Positions 23,931 to 36,469 of a DNA stretch of 64,000 nt are shown here, piece by piece. How positions within the stretch are numbered: position 1 is the first letter of the stretch; every line of letters starts with the position of its first letter. Source of the stretch: Craterostigma plantagineum (lineage: Eukaryota > Streptophyta > Magnoliopsida > Lamiales > Linderniaceae); contig JAPQWV010000017.1 of NCBI GenBank assembly GCA_027422505.1, positions 20,771,501 through 20,835,500 on the forward strand, in the 5' to 3' direction. The notes under the pieces were generated by a model. It saw only the letters and a list, made by a program, of their open reading frames with translations, was not told where the DNA came from and made no database searches. The position numbers were made by a program, and so were the translations under genes.

Positions 23931-26900
23931 TTAAACCTTCATACCCAATAATTCTCTAAAATAAATAATCTTATCACCGGGAAGAGGTTTGGTGAAGATG
24001 TCCGACAATTGGTCTCCGGTCTTCACATACTTGATTTGAATTTCTTCATCTTCGACCGTCTCTCGAATGTAGTGATGCTTGAGATTAATGTGCTTCGTTC
24101 GACTATGGAACACCGAGTTCTTCGACATTGCAATCGCCGACTTGTTGTCACAAAAGAGAACCGTTGGCATGTCGTGCTTCTCCCCCATGTCCTCTAGAAT
24201 CTTCCTCAACCAAACAACTTGCTTTGTAGCTTCACTCGCCGATACATATTCGGCCTCCGCCGAAGAGTGTGCTACTTTCTCTTGCTTCTTCGACGTCCAA
24301 CCAAATACTCCGAATCCAAGCGTAAATGTGTATCCGGATGTACTCTTCATGTCATTCACACTACCGGCCCAATCACTATCACAATAACCAAATAACTCCA
24401 CGCTTTCATCATCACTTCTTTCGTACATAAGTCCAAACTCTTTGGTCCCTTGGATATACCTCAACAATCTTTTCCCAACTCCAAAATGAGTTTTGCTCGG
24501 TCGATGCATAAACCGAGACAATAACCCGAAGCATACATGATATCCGGTCTAGTAGTCGTAAGGTATAACAAACTCCCAACTAGACTCCTATATAAAGCCG
24601 CATCGGCATCACCACTACCATCCTCTTTCACCAACTTCTCATTCACCAACAAAGGTGTCATGACCGGATTACAATCCTCCATCTTAAACTTCGATAAAAT
24701 ATCTTGGGCATACTTCTTTTGAGAAATAAATACACCATCATCCCTTTGATCAATCTCAATCCCCAAAAAATAATGCAACAAGCCCAAATCATTCATCTCA
24801 TATCTTCTCAACATATCACTCTTGAATTCACCAATCATCTTCTCATCATTTCCCGTAAATATCAAATCATCAACGTAAAGTGAAACAAGAAGTATAGAGT
24901 TGGTACCTTGCTTCACATAGAGTGTCGGCTCACTTGGACTCCTCTTGAATCCTTTGTCCAAAAAATATGCATCGATATTCCCATACCAAGCACGTGGTGC
25001 TTGCTTCAACCCATACAAGGCTTTCCTCAACTTGTATACTTTCATTTCTTCACCCTCCAACTCAAATCCTTGTGGTTGCTCCACATACACTTCTTTCAAC
25101 ACTCCATTCAAGAAAGCGGACTTCACATCAAGTTGATAAAGTTTCCAACCTTTGTGTGCCGCTAATGCAGTCAATAACCTAATAGTCTCATGTCTCGCAA
25201 CCGGCGCAAATGTCTCATGATAGTCGATACCGGGTTGTTGAGTGTACTCTTTCGCCACCAACCGTGCCTTGTATTTTTGCACCGAACCATCCGGGTTAGT
25301 CTTTGTCTTGTAACCACTTCAACCCAACAATATCCTTGTCCTTCGGCTTCTCAACCAACTCCCACGTCTCATTTTTCACAATCATGTTTATCTCATCTTC
25401 CATAGCATTTCTCCACACTTCTTCTCTACTTGCTTGCTCAAAGTTCTCCGATTCAATAACAACAAAATTGCAATGTGCATAAATATCGGTCATAGGTCTC
25501 AATTTTATCGGCGTTGAGCTTGGGGATGATGACGCCGACCTGATATTTATCGTAGGAGAAGATGGCTCTTCCTCTTCGATATCGTGCCCACTACCACTTG
25601 GCCCTTCTTGTGCATCATCTTGAATAGGATATGCCACACTTTCAACTCCTTTTCCTTTCCAATCCCAATGATCCTTCTCATTAAAAATCACATCTCGGCT
25701 TTCTATCACTTTGTTTCTCTTCAAGCTAAAGAGCCTATAGCCCTTTGATTTTATACTATAGCCAACAAAGATACACTTCTCACCTTTATCTTCAAGCTTG
25801 TTCCTTAACTCCTTTGGAACATGTGCATAGCAAATGGACCCGAACACCTTCAAGTGATTCACCGATGGCTTTTTGCCGCCGGACCAAGCTTCGAATGTAG
25901 TCTTGTTCTCAACCGCCTTTGTGGGACACCTATTCAATAAGTACACCGCCGTATATGTAGCTTCCGCCCAAAAGGTCAATGGTAATCCCTTTTCATTCAT
26001 CATGGTTCTTGCCATTTCAACAATGGTCATATTCTTTCTCTCGGCTACGCCATTTTGCTCCGGTGTAAAACTAATCGTCAATTGTCTCTCTAAGCCGATA
26101 TCTTCACAAAACTTCTCAAACTCCTTAGAGTTGTACTCGCCACCTCTATCGCTTCTTAACTTCTTTATCAACCGGCCGCTTTGTCTCTCAACCATTCTTT
26201 GAAACTTTTTGAAGACATAAAGCGCTTCCGACTTTTGCCTCAAAAAATAAACCCAACACATTCTTGAATAATCATCAATGAAAGTGATGAAATACCGATT
26301 TCCACCATGTGAGTTTGTGCTCATGGGACCACAAATATCGGTGTGAACAAGCTCTAATTGCGTCTTTGCTCTCCACGCCTTCGCCTTCGGAAATGATTCT
26401 CGATGTATCTTCCGAAGAGCACATGACTCACATACGCCACCAATCTCTTCTATAGTTGGTAACCCATACACCATATCCTTCTTGCTCTCCACAAATATCG
26501 GTGTGAACAAGCTCTAATTGCGTCTTTGCTCTCCACGCCTTCGCCTTCGGAAATGATTCTCGATGTATCTTCCGAAGAGCACATGACTCACATACGCCAC
26601 CAATCTCTTCTATAGTTGGTAACCCATACACCATATCCTTCTTGCTTAGCAACTTCAAGCTCTCAAAATTCAAATGACCATACCTCTTATGCCACAACCA
26701 TGAGTCATCACCTACACCAACCTTCAAGGCAACACTTCTTTCGGGCTTGAGAGCGAGAGGGAAATTTCTATTCCTCTCCATCTTCACTACGGCCATCAAC
26801 TCTCTTTTATTTCCAACCTTATCAAATATTCTAGTCGCACCCTCGAAGTGAACCGCATGACCATGCTCAACCAATTGCCCAACACTTAGCAAATTTGAGC

Positions 26901-28148
26901 CAAATCCGGCACTAGCAATACATCATGAATTACCATTCTTCCCTTCTTTGATGCAACCGCAATTGTACCTTTCCCCTTCGATTTCACCATCGCACCGTTG
27001 CCCATCGTAATTTGAGTAGTAGCGGTGCTATCAAGCTTGCAAAAAATCGACTCATCTCCGGTCATGTGGTTGCTACATCCACTATCAACATACCACACAT
27101 CTTCCTTCTTCTCAATAGCCGCTTGGCATGCATAAAATGTCCTTCCATCATTTCTTCTTTCGAGACTCTTCTCTTCGGTGTAGTTTGCTTGCTCCTCATT
27201 CTTCATCCTACAAAACTTCTCTTTATGGCCATACTTCTTGCAATTGTAGCATTGAACCTTCCCCTTGTTCCAACAATCTTTTTCTATATGGCCCGGCTTC
27301 TTGCAAAAGTTGCATAGCTTAGCTTCTCCACTTTGGTAGGTACCTCTACCACCTCCACTACCAAATCTACCCCCAAATCGGCCTCGGCCTCTACCACCCC
27401 TAAATCCACCACGGAAGGTACTCCCATTGGCCGCCTTTTGGTTGATATACTCTTTCACATTTACCTTAGATTGAAAGGCGCTTTCAAGAACTTGGTCGCC
27501 ATGCCTATTCAACCTTTCCTCATGTCTCTCAAGAGAGCCCATAAGATCATGCACGCTAATAGTGGATAGGTCTTTCGTCTCTTCAATAACGGCCACGATG
27601 TTGTCGTACTTGGAAGGAAGACTAATCAAGAACTTCTCACACACCGATTTATCGCTCAAAGTTTCACCCAAATTTTTTATTTGATTCACAACCTCAATCA
27701 CCTTAGAGAAATACTCTTGTAGCGTCTCTTTCTCCTTCATTTGCAAATTTTGAAACTCCCTCTTCAAGGTTAAGAGCTTTATCGTTCTAACTTTATCGGT
27801 GCCTTGAAACTCCTTTTGCAAAATCTCCCAAGCTTCGTTGGAGGTTTGAGCCCCGATTATTCTCGGAAAAATCTTATTGGAGATACTTCCTTGAATCAAA
27901 TAAAGAGCCCTTGCATACTTCTTTCTATTCTCCTTTTCGTCGGGATCCAAAACCGTAGTCTTCACAACATTCCATTTTCCATCTTTCTTCTCTTTTATTT
28001 TCTCATTTATCACATAACCATCTTCTACAATCTCCCATAAATCTTGTGAAATCAAAAGAGTCTTCATCTTAACTCCAATAATCATAACTCTCCCATCAAA
28101 TATGGGTTGCCCACCTTGTGGTGCCCAAACACCTCCTTGTGTAGCCAT
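23931..28148 (-). pseudogene. Copia polyprotein with internal tandem duplication
   Basis: From 28148 leftward: a UBN2-like gag (420-residue frame) with two zinc knuckles, CNFCKKPGHIEKDC and CYNCKKYGHKEKFC; protease WYVDSGCSNHMT with the DSG triad intact; GAG-pre-integrase WLWHKRYGHL; integrase HTDICGPM, RSDRGGEY and NGVAERKN; reverse transcriptase with [11 protein letters not shown]; RNase H ending at 23931. Coding is nearly whole. A 160-bp direct duplication (26331-26490 and 26491-26650), frame changes near 26890 and 25290 and one near 24500 break it. Confidence 0.9.
26331..26650. repeat. 160-bp direct tandem duplication within copia integrase
   Basis: ACAAATATCG occurs at 26331 and 26491, and the sequence repeats almost exactly for 160 bases after each. 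As 160 is not a multiple of three, the second copy shifts the frame between the pre-integrase segment and the integrase core. Confidence 0.92.
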
Positions 28149-28241
28149 GTTGCTCTTCTCAACTTCAACCTATTTTTCTATCACCTTCAATAAAAGAAAC
28201 TCACTTCAAATCTCACCAAACACAATCTTTGATACCATTTA

Positions 28242-28481
28242 TGTTGGCCTTAGCATCAAAGACCAAGAAAAATACTGTTTTTTTTATTTCTGGTGATCGA
28301 ACAGTGGTGATAAGAGAGGGAGGCTTGCGGCCGTTTTTTTCCTCTGCTCTAAAATCCTCATTTTTTTTCATTACAGCAAATAGGTTTTGTTTAATACAAA
28401 ACCCTTACACTTGTGGGCCTTAGACAAAACAATTCTAGATAAAACCTAAAGCCCAATATATTTAAAATATTAATTTCAACA
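28242..28481 (-). repeat. 5' LTR of the intronic copia
   Basis: 240 bases. It ends 52 bases before HD-Zip exon 2, so the exon 2 acceptor region is squeezed between LTR and exon. Confidence 0.92.
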
Positions 28482-29224
28482 TAAAAAAAAAAGAAAAGAA
28501 AAACATAATAAAATCCACGTATAAATTATGCAGCTTCGGAGTCATCCGAGCCTAGCTCAAAGCCTACGAGGAGGCGTTAGAAGAATAGCAGCAAAGGCGG
28601 CGACGACCAAGGCATGATGATGATGAGGAAAAGAAAGCTGAGCGAAGAACAAGCTAACGTGTTAGAACGAAGCTTCGGCGATGAGCACAAGCTCGAATCA
28701 GAGAGGAAAGACAAGTTAGCTTCGGAGCTTGGCTTGGATCCGAGGCAAGTTGCTGTCTGGTTTCAGAACAGAAGAGCTCGTTGGAAGAGCAAGAAATTGG
28801 AGGAGGAATACGCAAGGCTCAACTATCAACACGACACAACTGTTGTTGAGAAATGTCGCCTCGAATCCGAGTTATAATATATATATACATATACATATTA
28901 TTACACTCTCTAATGTGTGTATGTGTGTGTGTTCTTGACTGTTATTTTTCAATGTGGGTGCAGCTTATAAAGCTGAGAGAAAAGCTCGGAGATGCTAAGA
29001 AGGAAATACAAAGGCTATCGTCTTCTTCTGATCATGGATTCTCAAGCAACAGTCCTTGTTCGTCTTTTTCGATTGAAAAAGCTTCCATGGAACAACCACA
29101 TTTATTCCTTGGAGTTGATGTTGGGACGACGATGATCAGCGATCTAATGTATTGTAACGTGGAAGAGAATTATCATTATGCTGATCATGGCTTGGGATGG
29201 GATGATAATCTTTATTATTTGTGA

Positions 29225-29503
29225 AGGTTTTTCGCTATTAATTTGCAATGGATGTCATTGTAGTGATAGTGAATAATGGTTAGTGTAAACTAGTCCCTTT
29301 TTTTTAACCTTTCGTGTTGGGGTTTGCTTTGGTTGGGTTCGTGTGAATGTATGTGATTAGCAATTTATTAGCTAGTGATTAATTGTCACAAGCGTGGTTA
29401 TGCGATGACTTTGCTTTATTGACTTGTGTGAATATGCATGTATTTAATATATATCATTATTATTCGCTTTTGCTTAGTCAAAAGTAGAAACAATAAACAA
29501 TAA
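29225..29503 (+). other. 3' flank of the HD-Zip gene
   Basis: No gene. AT-rich sequence that probably holds the 3' untranslated region, cut off by the copia at 29504. Confidence 0.5.
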
Positions 29504-29982
29504 TATCGGAAAATGTGCACAAAGATCATGGAAAGGATGAAGCTAATGGACTGAATGTGGCTCACAGTTTGGAGCAGAATCTGGGAAATAAGACTGTTAA
29601 GTATCAGAGCTGCGCGGCTAAGTTCAAATAAGCTTCAGTGCGCTTTTATAAGTATAATCGCGCGTATAGTTCGCAGCTTACTAATGGAGTCGCTGATGGC
29701 CTCGACGTTTTTATTAGCTTGATCAAGATTGAGTTTGGCGCCAGTTTTGAATACCATAAAAACAGACTTGCGAAGCTGGTTGAAGATTGATTATTATCTA
29801 TCATCAGTCGTTTTTCTCTGTAATTTTTATCTTTCTTCAGAAGATTGATTTCGTCATCTTCTTGATCTGTAATCCGTTCTTGACATATAGTGATTACACT
29901 TTCTCACCGTGGATGTAGGATTAAACGATAATCCGAACCATGTAAATCGATTGCTCACGCAAACCAATTCAATTTCTTTTCT
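29504..29982 (+). repeat. 5' LTR of copia 3
   Basis: 479 bases starting TATCGG. It matches the right LTR with a few substitutions and a 3-base indel (GATTGAGTTTGG versus GATCAGTTTGG). Confidence 0.9.
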
Positions 29983-29996
29983 TGGTATCAGAGCAG
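29983..29996 (+). promoter_or_regulatory. Primer binding site (tRNA-Met type) of copia 3
   Basis: TGGTATCAGAGCAG directly after the left LTR, the common copia primer site. Confidence 0.9.
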
Positions 29997-30074
29997 AATC
30001 GCGCGATAGCTGCTACGAATTAGGTCATTTACGATTCATCAATTGATTCGATTGTTTGAGCTTGTTGCCAAGTC

Positions 30075-33000
30075 ATGGAAACAGTGCCACCGACGCCTCA
30101 AAACCAGGTAGCGCCCACACAAATGAGCGATCCTTACTTCCTGAATGTGAATGATACTTCTGGACAGCTGCTCGTCCATGAGCAACTCAATGGTGATAAC
30201 TACGCCACATGGAGCCGTGCCATGGTGATTGCACTCATCGGGAGAAACAAGGAAGGATTCGTTAACGGAGATTTACTTCCACCAGTCGCAACAGATAAGG
30301 AGCAATTGGCAGCGAGGAAACGTAATAACAATGTTGTAATCTCGTGGATTTTGAGTGCTGTGTCTAAAGAAATATCGGCTAGCATCTTGTACAGCTCCCT
30401 TGCTAGGGAAGTATGGGTGGACTTGCAGGAAAGATTCGGCCAGACAAACCGACCAAGAATCTTCCAATTGAAGAGGGATTTGGTTAATCTCACTCAGGGA
30501 AATAGCAGTGTTTCGGTTTACTATACCAAGCTTAAGTCACTGTGGGAAGAATTGGCCAATTTTTTACCAACCTGTCAGTGTATTTGTGGTGCAATGAAGC
30601 AGATGAAAACTCAACTGGATGAGGATTATGTGACGATTTTTCTGATGGGGCTAAATGATTCCTACTCACAGCTGAGAGGACAGATTCTCACCATGGAACC
30701 ACTGCCCTCAATCAATAGAACATTTGCATTGGTAGCACAAGAAGAAAAGCAGAGGTCAATAATGCCGAGCCACATCAGAGGATCAGATGATCAGAGCAGT
30801 GGCATGGCGATGTTGCTGCAAGAAATGATCAGGATCATGGCAAGAAAGGAAACTTTGGACCAAGGAAAGAGACACAGAGGCCAACTTGCACCCATTGCAA
30901 CAAGAAAGGTCATACAAAGGAAAGCTGCTATCAGATTCATGGGTATCCACCCGGTTTCAGGCAGAATTTAAAGTACAAATCAGTAAGAGTGAATCAGTCT
31001 GAGGTGAATGAAGCACATCCGGGGCAAGTGATAAAGAGTCAAGAAGCAGCTGGTAATAATTTAAAGGTTCAACTCTAGCTCACCCCACTCCAATTACAAA
31101 GCTTGAAGCTACTGATAAGCCAAACTGATGGAATTCCAGCTACAGAATCAATGAGCCACCCACAACAAACAGGTAAAAGAACAGGTATATATCTGTCATG
31201 CAATATACCTAAGTTAAACAATGCAAGTCTATGGCATTGGACTCGGGAGCTACTATGCATGTTTGTGGGAGAAAAGAGTTATTACATGATTTACATGTAA
31301 TCAATAGGTCTAAGGTTATATTGCCTGATAATACTGTTACTGAGGTCAATCAAGCAGGAACAATTAAACTAAATCAGCACATCACACTCACTGAAGTCCT
31401 GTCGGTACCACAGTTTCACTACAATTTGATTTCAGTGAGTTCTGTACTGCACAAACAGTCTTGTAAACTTACATTTGAGTCTAACTTGATACAGGATCTT
31501 TCACAGAGAGTGATTGGCAGGGGTAACCAGGAAGGTGGTCTTTACATATTCAGGACTGATGTTACAGCTGAAAACTGTGACAGTATGTGTGATAGTTTTG
31601 TTTTTCTGAATAATGTCTCAGCAAACTTATGGCATAGCCGATTGGGGCACCCCTCTCATAAGGTCTTAGACATGTTAAAACTCATTAAGCATAATGATGA
31701 ATCTTTGGATGTCTGCTGCAAAATATGTCCATTAGCTAAACAAAAGAGAAGTGTATTTCCAAATAACAATAGTTTCGCTTGCTCTCCATTTGACCTCATA
31801 CATTGTGATGTATGGGGTCCATTCAGTGTACCATCACATCAAGGACAACAATATTTCATTACTATAGTGGATGATTACTCAAGATTCACGTGGCTTTTTA
31901 TGATAAAGCACAAATCAGAGGTCCAAACTGTTTTGCCATATTTCTTAGCTTTTGTTGAGACACAGTTTAGGTGCAAGGTTAAGACTGTTAGAACTGATAA
32001 TGCACGTTAGTTTAACCTACTAGAATTGTTTAGAACAAAGGGGATCATACACCATTTATCTTGTGTTGAGACTCCACAACAAAATGCAATAGTTGAAAGA
32101 AAACATCAACACTTATTAAACGTGGCACGAGCACTGTTTTTCCAATCTAGTTTACCTAGGAGTTCTGGTCTGAGTGCACTTTGACTGCCACATTTCTTAT
32201 TAATAGAACCCATCAGTTGTTTTGAATGGGAAAATGTGATCTGCTCTATCAAAGGTCCTTTAACTATAACATGCTAAGAGCGTTTGGTTGTCTGTGTTCA
32301 GCTCTACTCTTGCAGGTTCAAGAAAGAAGTTTGATGCTCGAGCAACAGAATGTATATTCTTAGGTTATCCACATGGAACCAAGGCGTATACGGTAATGGA
32401 TCTCAGCACCAAAAGAGTTTTTACATCCAGGGATGTTACTTTTGTGGAAAGTGTGTTTCCTTTAAAGGAACAGCTTGAGTCAATGCTTTCACAGGAGGAT
32501 CCATTTTCAGACATGGTCTTGCCTTATCTCATTCTCAATCTGATGGAGACCTCGTGCATCCACCAGTTGCCCCAACAGAAGAAATGGTTGAATCAGAGGA
32601 TCATCACTTAGACACACATCAGGACCATCAGGGAACCCTGACAGAGCAGTATGAGCATCAGGAAAATTCAGCAGACCTTAGTGACACAGAGCTGGAGACA
32701 TTTCAGACAGGTTCTCAGGAACATGAGCCAATTCAGCAGGCCACTGAAGGGGCTCATACCAGCACCAGCACCAGATCAGGAAGACAGATCAAAAAGCCCA
32801 CATACCTGGGAGACTATCACTGCAATCATTTGATGCAAAGAAGGGATTTGTATCCAATTTCAAAAGTGATCTCTCATCACAACTTCACAAGGCAGTATCA
32901 GTCCTTCATAAACATTGTTACATTAAACAAGGAACCACAGAATTTTGCACAGGAAGCCTCATCAGCTAAGTGGATACAAGCTATGCAAGAGGAGTTAAAA

Positions 33001-34614
33001 GCATTAGCAGAAAATGGAACATGGTCCATCATTACACTACCACAAGGCAAGAAAGCTATAGGATGTCGGTGGGTATACAAAATCAAATACAATTCACTCG
33101 GTGAGATAGAAAAGTACAAAGCAAGACTTGTTGCTAAAGGGTATGACCAAAGAGAAGGGATAGATTACATTGACACTTTTGTGCCCGTGGCAAAACCAAG
33201 TACAGTAAAACTGATCCTATGTCTAGCAGCAAAGCTTGAGTGGCAACTAGTACAAATGGACGTCAATAATGCTTTTCTTAACGAAGAATTGAAAGAAGAG
33301 GTCTACATGAGACTTTCACGGGGTTTCTATACTGCATATGAGAGGACATGGAAAGATAGAGTTGTTCGCAAACTACATAAATCTATATACGGATCGAAAC
33401 AAGCCTCCCGGCAATGGAACCAAAAATTCACTAAAGTTGTGACAGATTTTGGGTTCATTCAAACACACTCGGACCACACATTGTTCATAAAAGGCTAAGG
33501 GGATCAGTTGATGATCTTCCTAGTCTACGTGGATGACATAATACTTGCAGGACCCTCAGAGCAAGCCATTGAAGAGACTAAAGCCTTTCTCAGCAGCTGT
33601 TTTAGGATTAAGGACTCGGGTTTTGCGGTATTATCTTGGAGTGGAAGTGGCAAGGAGCAAGAGAGGGATCTATCTATCACAGAAACAGTATGCCACTCAG
33701 CTACTGCAGTACACTGGATATCTGAGTGCAAAGCCTCTAACAACTCCCATGTGCTCAAGCCGGGCACTCAATAAGGATGATGGAGATCTGTTGGCAGATC
33801 CTTTCCAATACAGAAGGTTGGTAGGGAGGCTGCTCTACTTGACATTTACTAGACCTGACATCACTTTTGCGGTTCACAAGCTCAGTCAGTATATGGGGTA
33901 TCCAAGGACAACTCATCTAGCCGCAGCTCATCATCTCCTTCTATACTTGAAGAGTTCACCAGGTCAAGGCATATTCATGAGCTCAGAGCAAAGTTTTGAG
34001 TTGAAAGCCTTCTCGGATGCTGATTGGCAGCATGTCAGGACACAAGAAAATCAGTTACTGGTTTTTGTACTTTTCTAGGGGACTCCCTGATAATGTGGAA
34101 GGCAAAGAAGCAAGTTACAGTGTCTAGGTCATCTACGGAAGCTGAATATAGGGCATTGGCAGCAGTTGTGGCAGAGGTTCTATGGATCAAAGAACTCCTA
34201 GAAGAATTAAGCATCTCAGTTGAGCAAAAACCTGTAGTAATCTGTGATAACCAGTCTGCCTTGATGCTTGCATCAAATCCCAAATTTCATGAGCGTTCTA
34301 AACATATAGAGATAGACTGTCATTTCATTCGACATCATGTAACCAATGGGACAATAAAGCTCATGCCAATCAGATCAGATTTTCAACTAGCAGATGTCTT
34401 TACTAAGGCACTGCCTGCAGCAGTATTGCAAGCACTCTTGGTCAAGATGGCTGTAGTTAATCTGTACCATCCATCTTGCGGAGGCATATCAGAAAATGTG
34501 CACAAAGATCATGGAAAGGATGAAGCTAATGGACTGAATGTGGCTCACAGTTTGGAGCAGAATCTGGGAAATAAGACTGTTAAGTATCAGAGCTGCGCGG
34601 CTAAGTTCAAATAA
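30075..34614 (+). pseudogene. Copia 3 polyprotein, multiply broken
   Basis: The gag frame (30075-30971) opens METVPPTPQNQ and has the GDNYATWSRAM retrotransposon gag segment. The zinc knuckle (C-x2-C-x4-H-x4-C near 30885-30930) is readable only in a shifted frame. Protease ALDSGATMHVC starts near 31231. Pre-integrase (LWHSRLGHPSH) and integrase (CDVWGPF) follow until TAG at 32008-32010, which replaces the Glu expected after TDNAR. Reverse transcriptase is in 32554-33498 (stop) and continues with LVYVDDII near 33515-33545, then a frame change near 33620. RNase H runs 34024-34614. Confidence 0.9.
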
Positions 34615-34964
34615 GCTTCAGTGCGCTTTTATAAGTATAAACGCGCGTATAGTTCGCAGCTTACTAATGGAGTCGCTGATGGCCTCGACGTTTTTATTAG
34701 CTTGATCAAGATCAGTTTGGCGCCAGTTTTGAATACCATAAAAACAGACTTGCGAAGCTGGTTGAAGATTGATTATTATCTATCATCAGTCGTTTTTCTC
34801 TGTAATTTTTATCTTTCTTCAGAAGATTGATCTCGTCATCTTCTTGATCTGTAATCCGTTCTTGACGTATAGTGATTACACTTTCTCACCGTGGATGTAG
34901 GATTAAACGATAATCCGAACCACGTAAGTCGATTGCTCACACAAACCAATTCAATTTCTTTTCA
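34487..34964 (+). repeat. 3' LTR of copia 3
   Basis: 478 bases starting TATCAG, after a purine-rich GCGGAGGCA tract. The RNase H frame runs on into it and stops at 34614. Confidence 0.9.
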
Positions 34965-35060
34965 AATAAACATAAGAAGTGAGAAAAAAAACCTTATAAA
35001 AAAAGAAGAAATCGAAGCATTGGGAGGGGTAACTATTTCGCCTAAAAGCTTGATCAATAC

Positions 35061-35918
35061 CAATGTTTTAAAAGGCGTAAAGCGCAAGGTGTAGCGTTTT
35101 GGTACCGGTAGCGCTTAGCGTAAATAGCGTAGCGCATTGCGTGAGTATTTTAAGCAAGCCACTTATAGTAAAAAAAAATTAAGTTCGTTAATATTCTCAT
35201 TATATACCTTTTAGTTTATGATCTAATAATTGAACTACACTTTAATACTCTATGTCCCATCACATCACAGCCCATGATTTTGGAAAAAAATTAATCCATT
35301 TCACATGAAAAGTATGAAAAAAATAATTATGTAATTTTTCTAATATGGAACGGAGTAGTTAAATTATATAAAACCTATAATATTAAATTAGAAGACATAA
35401 GATACGACCGACACCTCTCTAAATCCTATAATATTAAAGTAGAAGAAAGATAAGATACGACGACACCTCTCTCTCTCCCCAATTACACCAGCATCGTCTT
35501 CGCCAAGCTCTCCTCCATCCCATCATGATTGCAATTGTGCTCCTTACTGAAAAATTCCAGACGACCCCAAAACATTTGCAAGCCGCCGCGAACTTGCAGT
35601 CGAAGACCCAGCTGGTCCGATTCCGCCGTTGTCATCGTTTCAGCAATTTGGAGTAGATTCGGATCATTGTTCAGCCGTCTACCATCGTTTCATCTTGGAG
35701 GAGCTGTTTTGAGGGGCAAGAATGCTAACCCACCACTGCTTATGTCACTTTGGGAAAGAAGAACTCATGTAAAGTGTAATTTTATATTATTTATTTATTT
35801 TTCTAGCTTTGTAAAAAAAAATAGGACCGCTATTTTTCCTACGCGTCGACGCGTTTTCATGAAAATTTGTGCGATTGCGCGCGACGACGCGCGCGATACA
35901 CCGCTTTTTTAAACACTG
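35061..35918. mobile_element. hAT-type non-autonomous element (MITE-like)
   Basis: Ends CAATGTTTTAAAAGGCG and, in reverse complement, CAGTGTTTAAAAAAGCGG form a terminal inverted repeat. Both flanks carry the same 8-bp duplication ATCAATAC (35053-35060, 35919-35926). Length is 858 bases. Subterminal parts repeat TAGCGTA/GCGCAA words on the left and GCGCGC/CGACGC on the right. An internal 127-codon frame (35529-35912) has no recognisable domain. Confidence 0.9.
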
Positions 35919-35926
35919 ATCAATAC

Positions 35927-36455
35927 CCATCGTTGAGTGATCATTTTAAATAAAAAATTTAGACTGTATCATTTTTTTATATTTATATATTTTGTTTCTA
36001 ATAGCCACTCAGTCCAGCATTAAAACTTTTTAATTTTGTGGACACACAACATTGGCATGAATTTGGATTACATGTTAAATGACTGCTTCAACAAATAAAT
36101 CCAGATATATCAACCAATGTCCACAATGCATAGATTAAGTAAACTAAACGAATACATAAAGATTATATTAAAATCACATATACTAATATATTATCATATT
36201 TAGTACACTGTAAGGCAATTTTTTCAAGGACTACCAATATTTTGCTACGGTCAACTGCTAATCTGTTCACGCAAAACCACAAAGCTCCAAAAAATAAGAT
36301 AAAAACAGTAACAAAAATGGAATCTACTTTGTCTAAACTCTAAATACGTTGCTTACCCGTGTGTGTATATATATACATATATATTGTTGAAATGCATTTG
36401 CAATGGTAATGGGCCTTCATTTGACAATGGGCTTTAAAGCACAAAGGCAAAATTT
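35927..36455. other. No gene; AT-rich intergenic
   Basis: I see no coding sequence or structured repeat apart from a short TATATA run near 36367-36384. Confidence 0.5.
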
Positions 36456-36469
36456 CATAAATCCATATT

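Larger units (their letters stand above)
23676..28481 (-). mobile_element. Ty1/copia retrotransposon inside HD-Zip intron 1
   Basis: The 240-bp LTRs at 23676-23915 and 28242-28481 start TGTTGGCCTTAGC and end TTTCAACA, flanked by TAAAA on both sides. The primer site is the reverse complement of CTTTGATACCA (28227-28237), four bases from the right LTR, so the element runs right to left, opposite to the host gene. By eye the LTRs differ at only a handful of sites, the fewest of the three copias, so it is probably the youngest. Coding order is copia-type. I do not assign a lineage. Confidence 0.93.
23532..29224 (+). pseudogene. HB40: HD-Zip class I homeobox gene (HB21/HB40/HB53 type), decayed
   Basis: Inferred exons are 23532-23629, 28534-28871 and 28964-29224. 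Exon 2 has a full homeodomain (RKRKLSEEQ to [13 protein letters not shown], helix 3 intact) and the start of the leucine zipper. Exon 3 resumes with LIKLREKLGDAKKEIQRL and an acidic, aromatic tail ending DDNLYYL. Family members bind CAATNATTG-type DNA as dimers in the nucleus. Damage is heavy: exon 1 is out of frame with its conserved GIYPQF...PQQ end and has a TAG at 23587; TAG at 28578-28580 lies in frame before the homeodomain; the donor after 28871 reads TT, not GT, giving a stop at once if the intron is kept. A truncated homeodomain product from ATG 28614 is the only intact frame. Intron 1 holds a 4.8-kb copia. Confidence 0.85.
29504..34964 (+). mobile_element. Ty1/copia retrotransposon with non-canonical LTR starts
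   Basis: The LTRs at 29504-29982 and 34487-34964 are close matches, flanked by AATAA at 29499-29503 and 34965-34969. Both LTRs begin TATC instead of TG; the right one ends CA. The primer site TGGTATCAGAGCAG (29983-29996) follows the left LTR. Gag, protease, integrase, reverse transcriptase and RNase H follow in copia order on the plus strand. Many stops and frameshifts are present. Confidence 0.93.

Noticed and set aside
35529..35912. 127-codon frame in the hAT MITE as a transposase
   Set aside because: No hAT dimerisation domain or BED finger; too short and of mixed composition.
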